A stretch of 64,000 nt of DNA, taken from the NCBI GenBank assembly GCA_030248225.1, contig JASANE010017563.1, forward strand, positions 16,124-80,123, in the 5' to 3' direction. The position numbers were made by a program, and so were the translations under genes. Shown piece by piece: positions 50,701 through 58,858 of the stretch. Each line of letters begins with the position of its first letter. Position 1 is the first letter of the stretch. Below the pieces are notes generated by a model, which made no database searches, was not told the origin of the DNA, and saw only the letters and a list, made by a program, of their open reading frames with translations. Origin of the DNA: Trileptium ribeirensis (taxonomy: Eukaryota; Nematoda; Enoplea; Enoplida; Thoracostomopsidae).

Positions 50701-53700
50701 AGTGGGCGATGGCAACGTCCCTAATGAAGGGGTCAGGCACAAATAAGGCTTGACCAGTTGGTGGTTGGGTGATTTCCGGGATGGCGTTGATAAATAACTC
50801 TGTGTTCGGTGGTACTTGAGTGTATTTCCTGGTTACGACGTTGATGACTGGCGGTCTGTAGTCCCCTTGGTCGGCGAAAGGTGCCGAGCAATTCTCAGTC
50901 CCGTTAGATAAATCCAGGCAGCGGTCCTTGAAGTTTATGGCGACGTATGGTAGTAATGCCATAAAGTCAGTGCCTAAGATACATTCGTACGGAGTATCTG
51001 TTGTTACCTGAAAATCGCACGGTGTACTTAATGATCCTATTGTGATCGGTGCTTTTACTACTCCGCTGATGGTCAGTTCTTGTTGTGTAGCCGATACTAT
51101 GCGGGTAGTGGTCGTGTCACGAGGGACCAGTCCTAAACGGGCAGCTAAGGCTTGGGACATAATTGAGACGTCGGCTCCGGTGTCGACTAGTGTCATAACT
51201 GGGGTACCAAGTATGGTTGCATTAATGAGCAGTGGAGTATTACCTGCGTTCATAGTGTTTAATTGTCTAGTGAACACGCCTTGGCGAGGTCCACGACGTA
51301 AGTCGCGAGTAGGAGCGACAAATAGTTCGTCGTCCTCGATAAAGACAAGTTCTTCCTCGGAGGAGTTACGTGATGTTAATAGTCTATTCGAACGACGTGG
51401 GGCACGGCTGGACGCAACGGACACGCGCGGCGTTCCCGAAGGCCCAACCGTGACCTCGGTCGGCGAAGTCCTGTCTGTATGAGGAAAGTCGTCTTCCTCG
51501 GGTGGGGCACTCGGTATTTGGGGTCTCGCTCTAGTCCATCGAATCACTTTTCTAGGCTTACTATCGGTCCTGATTAGTCGTCCACGACATGGGAACCATC
51601 GGGGAATGTAGTATCCATACTTAGGTGGGACCTTGCATTTAGTCATGAAGTAAATCAAACTGACCAGTCCTACAACGACGGTGATGAGGAAGTAGGGTAA
51701 GAATCCCGTGTACTCCACAGCGGGGAGATTAACCACGCTACGTACCTGATCTTTAGCTATCTGCGCGACCCGCAGGTTTATAGCTTTAGCGTTGTCGAGT
51801 GAGTCCCAAGTCAGAGGTCGTAGTTTGATACCGGATAGCCGGTCAATGGTGATATTTGGTCCGAATTTTATCGTAATTTTCTCAGGCTTCAGCATGCTAG
51901 TAAGCACAATAGACCCTATGACTAACTGAGTGTAGTTCCCGTGTGGGAACCACAAGACTCCATTGGGTGGTACTTTTATTGTCTTACCCATCGTAACGTG
52001 AGCTAGTTGTCTCCGGTTTGTCAGTATGACCTCAGGTTCACTAGTCCGAATCAATACTCCCTGTATAGTCGTGTGTACAGACGTGTCGTTGGTAAGTGGG
52101 CCTATCAATGAGCGGTTGCTACATGTATGTTTAATGGTCTCAGGCACATGTTCGCCTGCAATAATCCATTCTAGGCAATTGGTACTATGGTCGGTTATCA
52201 GCGCGTGCGGTTCGCAGAAGGCTATTCCTGGTCTTTGTTTGCATGCTCCTAAATTGAGTGATTCGAAGCGAATATGCCCCAAGCGGGCAGCGTATTGAGG
52301 GAGCGGCAATCTCAGCTGCGTTTGCGTGGCAGGTGTGTTCCAGCCGGTGTTGTATATGCGGAAATACGGACGTACATCATTGCGCTTCGGCAATGGGAGT
52401 TGCAGTATGAATCCAAATCGAAACGCCGTTAAGTCTACGCTGACGGGCATGACGCGACCAAACTGATAGGCGAGGCTAGGCTCGCGCATGAGGATAGTCT
52501 TGGAAATGCGGGGGTCCATGGAAAATAACCGTCGTAGCATGACGACGTCGATAACGGCGGGAGATAATTCGCCGTTCAACATGGATTCCATTATAGCTTG
52601 TACCGACGAGCGCATATTGGCTCGAAGGATGTGATCTATTAGCTGGTGATGTACATGTGCGATCTCTTTCTGATCGGCGCATCTAACCTGTTCGATCATA
52701 GAGACTACCTCTTGCATGCTATGGTGCAGAAATGCGTAGATGTCCTCGTTTGCTCGGGTCAGTTGCCTTATGGCTTTGGTGTTTCGAAAGGAGACATCGT
52801 TAGTCTCGCGCATGAATTTCTCGAGGACAGTTACCTGTTGGCGCACATTGTTAATGTGTACTCTATTTGAAAACGCCATTCCTAGACCCAAGAAACCTGA
52901 AACGGCGCCGGCAGCGGCGGCGATTAAGCTGGCAAAGCGTTTCTCCCTTTTATGTGTGAGATCACACAATTGCTCGTTCGCGACGCAAAAAGAATGCACA
53001 AGCAGCGAATAATAATTGGTGTCCAGTACGCCATGGTAGGCGTCGTCCAACTCGCTTTCCAAAGCTCTTAGGGTCTCATGTAGCTGTGGATATTCGGTGC
53101 AGTTGACTTTTCGGCAGCAGTCGGCGCGACATTTTCCGTTTGCTTCATAAGGCGGACAGAACTTACTCACGTAAGGATCGGACTTGCGTTCCCAATCGCG
53201 AAGTGATAACTGCAATACCACGGGCAAATGCGTGGTTTGGTCGGAGGTGACCACCAAGCCCTGTGGCTCGATGACCACTCCTACTTGTCGATTGACAAAA
53301 GCACCTAAGCGCGAGATTGAATCGCTAAATGGGGAAAGCGTTGCGCGTGTAGAACTGAGCGCTGAGAGCCAAAGTAATAATAGGATTGTACAGACCCTCC
53401 ACATACCTGATGGATGGCCGAGGCCGTTACTAAGACTCGGTGAAGGGGATCGTACCTCGTTTCGATTGGGTTCCCTCATGGTCTCTTTATTTGCGATGTG
53501 TTCCGTAATGTCGCTGTTAATTTCCTCGTCGCTCATTTCCGTGTCACTCGACTCAGTTATGCTTTCCTGCTGGGCGGGGTCGCTATCGGAGTTATCCTCC
53601 GATCCTTCTACAGATGAGTCGAGGTAAGCGGCTAACGCCGTATTTAGTCGTTCGTCCAAATTCGGGACGGAACAGTTGGTGTCCTCGTCCGGGAACAAAC

Positions 53701-56700
53701 ATAGTTCCGAGATTAAGCGATCCCTGCCTATCTTAAGTCCGGCAGATGTGTTTCCCTCCGTCTCAAGCAGTGCAGCAATGTCGGGGCGTCGCAAAAGTCT
53801 CAAGCGTGCGCTTAGTAATACTAGTCGAGCAAGTCTGTGGGTTTCGTCGTCAAATTCCATATTGCTCATTACTTGGTCGACAAAGGGGTTGATCGGAACA
53901 CCGCGTGTATCTTGGTGTTGGTAAATAAATTCGATCAAGTAAGGCGCCTCGCATAAGAGGTCATGTAACTCGAGGTTCGCCTCGCGGAAAGTCTTCTGCA
54001 TTCTGGCTGACTGAATTCCAACGTAGAAAGGCCAGTGCGGTGCGATGTATCCATCCGGGAGGATGGACGCGCAAGCTGTACTCAACGTACCGTCATAGGT
54101 CCACCTTCCTCGTTGACCGTAAAAGTAGCAGCTTAAGCCTATGTCCCTTGAATCTCGTGCATGGCATTCCTGGCACTGGCGACATACCGGGTCCCTACTC
54201 AGCTCTACCTCGAATTCTCTCTCAATAACCTGTTGGAGCGTGTGGCCATTCACGCATTGGCCCACCAGGTCTATGAATGATTCCAACGAAGCAAGAGTTA
54301 CGGGACCAAGGTACATTCCGGTCATGCAATGCCCAATTGGAGAAGCCATGCCTAATATACTGCTTAGCATAGCAGCGTCTCGTTGCAAGGCGGGGCGTGT
54401 ACTAACCTCAAAACGGAGCTCAAATAGTCGGCTCAAATTATTCAGTTGTTCCATTACGATTGTGACTCTCCTATAAAAGAGAGCTTGCGGTTGCAACGCC
54501 AGCGGTTGTCCAAAGTCAGCGTTAATCTCACTAGCCCGAAAGTTGATTGGTATAAGTCCTTCAGCTGACTCGGTACACGCATCTTCGGTCAGTTCTACGC
54601 GAGGGAATTGATAGGCTGCGGTCTCAGTATGGTCCGTAGACATAGTGAACAATGTGTCAGTCCCGAGAATTTGGTTACGTTCCTCGTCCGTTATGGCTCT
54701 AACTCGTCCAATCTCAATTGGCGTATTGTCGGGGAGACAAAGTCCAGACATGTCCAGTAATTGTTCGTCCAGTTGATGTATACGTTCGTCATTAGCTTCT
54801 CGTATAACGTTAAGCAAGTTCTCTTGTCCCATGCACACGTCCGAGTCCTCACTAGTCATGCTCACTGAGTCCTCCGAATTACCCGGGGACATACTTGGTC
54901 TCCCTTCGACGGATTCCTCAGTGTTCACATCTACTTCATCTGGGTTACCCGAATTACCCGAGGGCATACTAGGCACCTCTTCGACGGGTCCCAATATATC
55001 ACTGGAAACATCGGCCAACGTATCAGTGGAGCCACCTAAATTACCCGGGCGCATACAAGGCGTCCCTTCGATAGGGTCTCCACGAACATTCTCACCCAGT
55101 GGATCCGAACTCATCTCTTGCATACTCCCCGTAGCGATACTGCCACTATCGCTGCCTTCGCTTAGATCGCTCCCTCCAGCAACACCATCTCTTCCCTCAG
55201 AGCGGATAGACAATTGGCTGGCTCTCAAGCTTAAATCAATGCCATCATCAGATGGTGCACGCGGAGGTTCGTTGTTGTTTTCGCGACGCACTTCCCACAC
55301 CCCTTCACTATGCCACTCTCGTGCGTCAGGGCTGGGTTCGCGTCGGTACCAGTCGGCATTCGGATCCACCCAGTTGGCCCAAAACTCCTCATCCTCCAGC
55401 ATACGCTCCTCATCCCTCTCGTCATCACTGCGGTCGTCGCAACTATCCTCAGGCTCCTCTGGCGCAGTGGTCACGCCGTATTTAAGCTCGTTCTCTGGCT
55501 CATTTCCATTACTAACATATTCCTGTGAGGTACCTCGATTTAGATTGCATATTTTCGCTTCGCTAACATAGTTCGCATCGCTCGCTACGGATCCGCTTCG
55601 TTCAGAAAGGAGTTCATCCGACTCCTTCACTTCAACAACTTCAACAAGTTCAACACACTCAGCGCTATCCTTCACGCTGACTTCATCGCAAAATTTATTG
55701 AAAAAACTTAGCTCATTACAAGTCACGTCGTTGCGCGCTTCAACGACGGTGGGCGCGACGGAAGCCTCACAATGCAGAGGACAGTCTTTATTTGCCACCC
55801 TGCCATCTACATCCCCGTACCTGGGCAGACCCCGGGCAATACTTTCAGCCCCAACGATCATACCCGCTTCATTGGCGCAATCGGCCGCGAACCCGTCGCT
55901 ACCTCGGCGTGGGTACGGGTGACAAGGGCGGCCCCGGTCAGCATCGAGGAAGGACCCAATGACCGTGGAACCCCTTGCCAATGAGGTCGGGAAAGTCACC
56001 TCAAGTCCATCAGAAGCGTACTTCGCCGGCTCGAAGCAGCGTTCAATTACATCAACATCACTTCCATTATCATCTTCCAACAATTCACTAAGGCTATAAG
56101 CGCGTCCTAACTCAGGCGAATCAATACACTCATACGACACACAATTCTCATCATCACACAAGGGACGAGCCGCGCGGCGGTTCGGCCCACATACTACATC
56201 ATACGACCTATAATTTAGAACGGAACTAGGGCTAGGCGGCCCTGATGAGACGTCTTCATCGTCCAACCTAGCCTCCCTCGTCCCTGGTCGTTCGCCGACC
56301 TCTAAAAACTCCATGGGTGCCTCACACGGCGACCCGAATAAATCCAATTCTTCCTGAGCCATATCAACATCATCGGCTTCCCTGCCGGAATCATCAACAA
56401 CAACACTCTCAACACACGGATGGCCAGCCACAGAGGAGGAAAATAATAATAACGGCTCATCAAATACAACAACATCATCTTCATCCACAATCTCTGCAGT
56501 CATCTCCAAAGAGCTGGGGGTCCCGGAATTCCCCCTTGAGGTGATTCCCTGGGGAGTACCGGTTATAAAATCAACACTTCCTTTAACATCACTCAACCTA
56601 TAATTTTGAACACAACCATTTTCCATTTCCTCACAAATTTCCATACTTCCATCACTATCTTCCATTGCGGTTAAAGTTCGTTCGTTCGTTCCGAGCCCCC

Positions 56701-58858
56701 GCAGGGCCGGATAGTTCGATTGATCGATCCTTCGCTCGCCTCGCTGTTCGCCATTTGGTTCGCTCGCGGACATATATACACGTGGATCAACACCCGCGCC
56801 GGGTGCATCCACACACAACATAGACAATCCCTCACCCCGAAATCCCTCTTTTTTGTATTTTGTGTTTTCTTTACTATATACAGAGTTGGTGTATTCGTCG
56901 TAGTACTGCTCGTCCTCAATACCATTAAGGTCCAATTCCATAAGTCCAGGGCTGTCCATACCCTGAACTAGATCACGGCTCCGTGGAAGACGCGCGGCAT
57001 CAGCCCACGAAGTGGACGTGATCACGTTCAGGTGTCTCTCAACAAGTCCTTCCATCATCTCAAAATCGTCCATGTCATCGTGTCGGTTTATCAAGTATCC
57101 GTCATCGTCGTACAATGGTTCGTCAGTGGTCGCGATAGCGTTCACTCGTCCAGTCGGTTCACTATGTCCTAATTTACCTTGAATCATACCCAGCTCACGA
57201 CTAAGCACCTCTAATCGATGGGTAGTAGCTGGGCTCGGTTCCCTGTTTCCATTGCCTTGCGAAGCACTGCAGTTTAGTTGGTATCGTCGTCGCGGTACAG
57301 CACCGCTGTTCCGGTTGCTGTCGTCCCGTGAATAAAATCGGCCAGGTTGCAATTGCTGGGGCCCCATGCCTCTATTAGGTGGGGGTCGTTCGCTCTGGGC
57401 GCGTTGATACCCATAGGCCGGTGCCGGCCGGTTGTTATAGCTGTCATTTCCGCGAGTATTATTGGCAAATCCCGGCGGTGGTCGGCCATACTGTGGCCCC
57501 GCTTGATTGGGCCCGCCAGGTCGCATTCCCGCATTGGGTGGATTGTTCCACCCGGAATTATTCCGATATCCGTTTCCATTTTCGGTTCGCCGAAACTGTG
57601 GCGGTGGGCCTCCTCGGCCCGCATTATAGTTGTCGTTTCGTGGGTATGCACCCACACCATTTCTCGGTCCGGGCGGCCCTGGCTCTCGGCGCGCGGCTCC
57701 AGATGCGTATGCTGCGGCTGGCTCGACATTGCGCGGCGCACCATTCACGGCAGCAGGCGGGTACCGCACGTTATACGGGCATTCGCGCATAACGTGTCCT
57801 GGTTCTCCGCAGCGATAGCAGGTAATCTGCGGCATCGGCAAGCACGGTGGCGCGGCGGGTGAGCCAGGCACAAACGGCGGCGCGAGAGCGTTAAGCTGGC
57901 GCGTGTTCTCGACCCTCTTATCAATTACATCCAGCAACCGACTTATAGTGTCACTATTGTTATTATTTGCTTTGCGGTGCTCCTCCATCATGTTCTGAAG
58001 TTGTGTGATCAGGCCTTCACCTCCTTCCTCAAGTAAAGAATTCACTGTTTTGGCACGAGGCTTGCTAACGGCAGGCGCGTCTGGTTCAGGGCATGCAGCG
58101 CTAGCGTCCTCATATCGCTTAGCAACACCCACTGTATCCCGAAATGTCTCGCACTCATGAATCTGGTTGAGGACCTGCCTGCGCACCTCAGGGCGTAAGC
58201 CTCTCTGGAAAAACATCCGAAGCATCGTATCCCGTTGCTCATCTTCCATGTCGGGAAAAGCGCGATCACACAACTTCTGCAACTCCAATCCGTACATTGC
58301 TACGGGTTCATTTGCTCCCTGTTGTCGTGTGCACAGTCCCGACAGTGATTTCTCCGGGCGGCGCGACGATGAGAACAAAAAGCGTAGGTTGGCCACTAGT
58401 CCTAGAAAACTTTGGCGTTTTCCCGGTGGGAGGCCCTCGAAGGCCTCCCTTGCCGGTCCACGCAAGAGAGCTGGAACGCATATTAATTTTCGTCGATCGT
58501 CCCAACCATTGGCGTTGGCGAGACGATTATACATTCGAACCCAGTCCTCAAAGTCTTGGCCTCCAGGTTTCCCGTCAAAAGTCGGCATGTCTCTCAATGG
58601 GATCATTGGAGGACCAGCCGGTTGGGTAGTCAGGTGGTGCAAGATAGCGTTAGCAGTATCTCCGTCCAGTCCAGGCGACTCGGACGCCTCTCCTCGACGC
58701 GATTGTCCAGGAGGTCGGGGCGGGGGAGTGAGCGGTCGCTCACCGGTGCCAGCGGCTCGTCGCGGCCGGGCACGTAAGTCGTCTTCCATATGTCCATCAG
58801 TCCAGCCGAGAAAATCGTCGGTTCCCAAGTCTCCGTTATGATTAGCGTTGGACTCCAT
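44741..58858 (-). CDS. ORF1: Gag-Env-Pol polyprotein in one open frame (about 4705 aa)
   Basis: This is one uninterrupted minus-strand frame. The first ATG is at 58858; a GTG two codons upstream also keeps the frame. In order: Gag about 92-255 (retrotransposon-gag type); CCHC knuckle CYRCGEPGHVMREC from 347; Arg/Gly/Asn-rich tail; acidic low-complexity region about 560-1465; Cys-bearing segment about 1469-1720; Env-like glycoprotein 1819 to about 2450; aspartic protease with VDTGAD (Asp2559); RT about 2860-3080 with YIDD (3017-3020); RNase H with Asp3166; Pro-rich linker; integrase with CVLC (3642-3645) and D3675-D3735-E3771 (DD35E) plus a GPY/F-type end; and a Pro/Glu/Arg-rich tail about 3956-4705 of unknown role. 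Ty3/Gypsy polyproteins are usually 1,000-2,300 aa. No stop or frameshift separates Gag from Pol. The frame is GC-richer than the host flanks and appears intact. Confidence 0.9.
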   Translation of the reverse strand: MESNANHNGDLGTDDFLGWTDGHMEDDLRARPRRAAGTGERPLTPPPRPPGQSRRGEASESPGLDGDTANAILHHLTTQPAGPPMIPLRDMPTFDGKPGGQDFEDWVRMYNRLANANGWDDRRKLICVPALLRGPAREAFEGLPPGKRQSFLGLVANLRFLFSSSRRPEKSLSGLCTRQQGANEPVAMYGLELQKLCDRAFPDMEDEQRDTMLRMFFQRGLRPEVRRQVLNQIHECETFRDTVGVAKRYEDASAACPEPDAPAVSKPRAKTVNSLLEEGGEGLITQLQNMMEEHRKANNNNSDTISRLLDVIDKRVENTRQLNALAPPFVPGSPAAPPCLPMPQITCYRCGEPGHVMRECPYNVRYPPAAVNGAPRNVEPAAAYASGAARREPGPPGPRNGVGAYPRNDNYNAGRGGPPPQFRRTENGNGYRNNSGWNNPPNAGMRPGGPNQAGPQYGRPPPGFANNTRGNDSYNNRPAPAYGYQRAQSERPPPNRGMGPQQLQPGRFYSRDDSNRNSGAVPRRRYQLNCSASQGNGNREPSPATTHRLEVLSRELGMIQGKLGHSEPTGRVNAIATTDEPLYDDDGYLINRHDDMDDFEMMEGLVERHLNVITSTSWADAARLPRSRDLVQGMDSPGLMELDLNGIEDEQYYDEYTNSVYSKENTKYKKEGFRGEGLSMLCVDAPGAGVDPRVYMSASEPNGEQRGERRIDQSNYPALRGLGTNERTLTAMEDSDGSMEICEEMENGCVQNYRLSDVKGSVDFITGTPQGITSRGNSGTPSSLEMTAEIVDEDDVVVFDEPLLLFSSSVAGHPCVESVVVDDSGREADDVDMAQEELDLFGSPCEAPMEFLEVGERPGTREARLDDEDVSSGPPSPSSVLNYRSYDVVCGPNRRAARPLCDDENCVSYECIDSPELGRAYSLSELLEDDNGSDVDVIERCFEPAKYASDGLEVTFPTSLARGSTVIGSFLDADRGRPCHPYPRRGSDGFAADCANEAGMIVGAESIARGLPRYGDVDGRVANKDCPLHCEASVAPTVVEARNDVTCNELSFFNKFCDEVSVKDSAECVELVEVVEVKESDELLSERSGSVASDANYVSEAKICNLNRGTSQEYVSNGNEPENELKYGVTTAPEEPEDSCDDRSDDERDEERMLEDEEFWANWVDPNADWYRREPSPDAREWHSEGVWEVRRENNNEPPRAPSDDGIDLSLRASQLSIRSEGRDGVAGGSDLSEGSDSGSIATGSMQEMSSDPLGENVRGDPIEGTPCMRPGNLGGSTDTLADVSSDILGPVEEVPSMPSGNSGNPDEVDVNTEESVEGRPSMSPGNSEDSVSMTSEDSDVCMGQENLLNVIREANDERIHQLDEQLLDMSGLCLPDNTPIEIGRVRAITDEERNQILGTDTLFTMSTDHTETAAYQFPRVELTEDACTESAEGLIPINFRASEINADFGQPLALQPQALFYRRVTIVMEQLNNLSRLFELRFEVSTRPALQRDAAMLSSILGMASPIGHCMTGMYLGPVTLASLESFIDLVGQCVNGHTLQQVIEREFEVELSRDPVCRQCQECHARDSRDIGLSCYFYGQRGRWTYDGTLSTACASILPDGYIAPHWPFYVGIQSARMQKTFREANLELHDLLCEAPYLIEFIYQHQDTRGVPINPFVDQVMSNMEFDDETHRLARLVLLSARLRLLRRPDIAALLETEGNTSAGLKIGRDRLISELCLFPDEDTNCSVPNLDERLNTALAAYLDSSVEGSEDNSDSDPAQQESITESSDTEMSDEEINSDITEHIANKETMREPNRNEVRSPSPSLSNGLGHPSGMWRVCTILLLLWLSALSSTRATLSPFSDSISRLGAFVNRQVGVVIEPQGLVVTSDQTTHLPVVLQLSLRDWERKSDPYVSKFCPPYEANGKCRADCCRKVNCTEYPQLHETLRALESELDDAYHGVLDTNYYSLLVHSFCVANEQLCDLTHKREKRFASLIAAAAGAVSGFLGLGMAFSNRVHINNVRQQVTVLEKFMRETNDVSFRNTKAIRQLTRANEDIYAFLHHSMQEVVSMIEQVRCADQKEIAHVHHQLIDHILRANMRSSVQAIMESMLNGELSPAVIDVVMLRRLFSMDPRISKTILMREPSLAYQFGRVMPVSVDLTAFRFGFILQLPLPKRNDVRPYFRIYNTGWNTPATQTQLRLPLPQYAARLGHIRFESLNLGACKQRPGIAFCEPHALITDHSTNCLEWIIAGEHVPETIKHTCSNRSLIGPLTNDTSVHTTIQGVLIRTSEPEVILTNRRQLAHVTMGKTIKVPPNGVLWFPHGNYTQLVIGSIVLTSMLKPEKITIKFGPNITIDRLSGIKLRPLTWDSLDNAKAINLRVAQIAKDQVRSVVNLPAVEYTGFLPYFLITVVVGLVSLIYFMTKCKVPPKYGYYIPRWFPCRGRLIRTDSKPRKVIRWTRARPQIPSAPPEEDDFPHTDRTSPTEVTVGPSGTPRVSVASSRAPRRSNRLLTSRNSSEEELVFIEDDELFVAPTRDLRRGPRQGVFTRQLNTMNAGNTPLLINATILGTPVMTLVDTGADVSIMSQALAARLGLVPRDTTTTRIVSATQQELTISGVVKAPITIGSLSTPCDFQVTTDTPYECILGTDFMALLPYVAINFKDRCLDLSNGTENCSAPFADQGDYRPPVINVVTRKYTQVPPNTELFINAIPEITQPPTGQALFVPDPFIRDVAIAHSLVLTGQRMIPIALMNFGNFPVAIHAGQTIGHIEMLDDNEVEFLYDSNKRLLQLDPPKRTKQCNNIGVTRDNVVQIISEQKKTIDTERSIQVLSKIDFGQTTLNPFELKQLKTTISENADIFSVHPFDLGRCGVHQHRIVTGDARPIKQVPYRLAHSLREPLREELNNMVEAGLITPSDSPWGSPIVYVTKSDGTLRLCVDFRKLNVVAERDLYPLPRIDDILGCLRNTKFMSSLDLNKGFWQLELDPETKEKTSFVTVHGQYEYNVLPFGLNSSPGAFQRCMSIILKGLEWERCLIYIDDILVFSPTFEQHLADLITVFDRFRKANLKLKPSKCQFGQKQLKYLGHIISSEGVKPDPEKTAAIDNYKRPETLKQLQSFLGLVGYYHKFIPHYSEICEPLNALRRKDSEFKWTPQCEEAFGKLRKALVQEPLLIYPDFSKPFILQTDASGYALGAVLSQKTDKGTLPIAYASKSLVDYQRRYPAIETEALAIRWAALHFRHYLLGHEFHVETDHKPLKALFERPPRNSRLAQWRNELLMEFGGFNIEYRPGKANANADGLSRDPRHDVEFSYSSDEAEQDEQDHPRMVAVAVKGQDRGKGKAPAKPPRRFPTEEIWKRLTRQLLGLPPDAPVTLPPEYVRERFYRMFGGSDHDPLPDPTRFIFCGDIDDPWPEGVEIPGRRTTAPGPPEPTVGPTHGPSPAPEPPARPPQPQEPPTAPTPPAPIAASESSTRATAGTPEPARPQTLPTTVRQRYGGLPEVEEFDTLIKVAYACGPRIQLHRPEQVYDTGEHIYLPHFQQYEGRNLLNYLPYIQRRDKQFGPIWWYLHTRQSPADEKAATALKLEAHHYRLCPDTAILYLHPIMPNDHRPKLCVPRLLIRQILKHEHDTLFGGHPGRDRLLSKLKQFYYWETMGKDVDEYVKRCVLCQRSRNLPQNVRAALGENPLASAPMHRMFVDILDTRVLSRNGNRYVIAFIDQFTKLVIAAALPDQTAKSVAKVFVEDVVCRYGAPEELVSDRGGCFVSEVMEALCARLHTFKRETLSYNPKANGEIERFNRTLLFLLRVALPEKDHTTWDEVLPYCIMSYNSAVHASTHYPPFMLMHGFQPRVPGGIETQTDWGRYPGAEAYRANVQRWLATIRDRAYRSMQSAREYRKRYYNRKIKVPDYRINDHVWVYRYYTTPGLSRKLERRWCGPYQITKIMLPCICVKLPGQPNASDHVVHINRTKPCYRPLSSFPDMADLLKAVPPAYIEAALQEPGETILADKYFTRELQAADPEAVDRLRQEIDGASDVASIEIGEPNLEYTQAQADIHRAAVEQLTIQAQDSSGAPQQNRLPLCDPDRTPDTEWPAISQELATQDSAKLPYALDKPPGTFSPEYGQHTAPVTLQEQERAARTDEATRPLRVKRSDNGRALRPFNVNDLGLVELLASQDPDEDSPHTPEQAASPTSAVEHAVQTSPLTPAKHRAAIATQTSRSPQTQHLMTETDQPVTPYYTYYEHSASYEQPYSIPRQAYSAPPTPLPHTPLMPQGFEATIEDYVPDEWLTPFHTPPRPQPAQSVPATSQPPLEPAPTPKPQPKPRRKPTKVPAPTSEQASSISPETTSPEIADFPTPPQQWIIPPLLSPLQERGTKDPQVPSFGRWTTRRQNELAQWEWEMQEIRRKREEAARARGEIQDANELMEYLRGSPIQYIPSEDQVAADGIVEEFIESLARQREASKQRRPSESSEGGRPKRLRPRTVDKDNETISTIGESTKGSSTGRKGRAPPRSAPSTLKGVLTRPSRAKPRRQTPARAQSQVSWEDEEDEIPLSQLLPGPRRRPHFELDPPTEESEGSPEMGPSAPEVKEREEPPQPTRRQPHRQARDRCRWYEEYIPYGEEARVVIPRLDTRRLEPKITTPARRTIPLAPPTRHRDPVMPMDYPSGSARARHDMFEPFRDIFDEQDIEDMLSAHPDLEPDEDSGQRQLRPEDIGLEVVRPPRQPPRERRL
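46990..48140 (-). other. Integrase domain of ORF1
   Basis: The N-terminal zinc-binding region (HEHDTLFGGHPG...CVLC, 3642-3645) is followed by the catalytic core with Asp3675 (MFVDIL), Asp3735 (VSDRGG) and Glu3771 (GEIERFN). The last two are exactly 35 residues apart. A module WCGPYQI close to the end is the GPY/F-type C-terminal domain. No chromodomain was seen. Confidence 0.95.
49000..50290 (-). other. Reverse transcriptase and RNase H domains of ORF1
   Basis: RT motifs in order: WGSPIVYVTKSDGTLRLCVD, LPFGLNSSPGAFQRCM, YIDDILVF (catalytic Asp3019-3020), then SKCQFGQKQLKYLGHII. RNase H follows with TDASGYALGAVLSQ (Asp3166), TEALAIRWA, TDHKPL and ANADGLSR. Order and motifs are those of Ty3/Gypsy elements. 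All key residues are present. Confidence 0.96.
50900..51270 (-). other. Aspartic protease domain of ORF1
   Basis: LVDTGADVSIMS contains the catalytic Asp2559 (D-T-G). A downstream ILGTDFM matches the retropepsin flap/ILG motif. It lies about 150 residues after the Env TM, on the expected cytosolic side. It would release mature proteins from the polyprotein (family knowledge). Confidence 0.9.
51500..53404 (-). other. Env-like fusion glycoprotein segment within ORF1
   Basis: An internal Met1819 (codon at 53404) begins a strong signal peptide, MWRVCTILLLLWLSALSSTR-A. A Cys-rich segment follows (FCPPYEANGKCRADCC...C), then the basic furin-type site KREKR (1970-1974; 52951-52937). Right after it comes an Ala/Gly-rich hydrophobic stretch starting FASLIAAAAGAVSGF (1975 to about 1996), typical of a class I fusion peptide, and a heptad-like helix (NNVRQQVTVLEKFM...). 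Sequons include NCT, NRS, NDT, NYT and NIT. A TM helix at 2389-2408 (YFLITVVVGLVSLIYFMTKC) and a basic cytoplasmic tail close the unit. Layout resembles F-type envelope proteins of errantiviruses and baculoviruses. Which viral family donated it is not resolved. Confidence 0.82.

Noticed and set aside
54831..55571. 246-codon plus-strand frame
   Set aside because: It lies antisense to the acidic region of ORF1. GA-rich coding sequence commonly leaves open antisense frames, and it has no domain.
58167..58841. 224-codon plus-strand frame, and similar frames at 57347-57862, 53184-53627, 50259-50753 and 51042-51482
   Set aside because: All are antisense shadows of the Gag, Env and Pol coding frame, with no family motifs.
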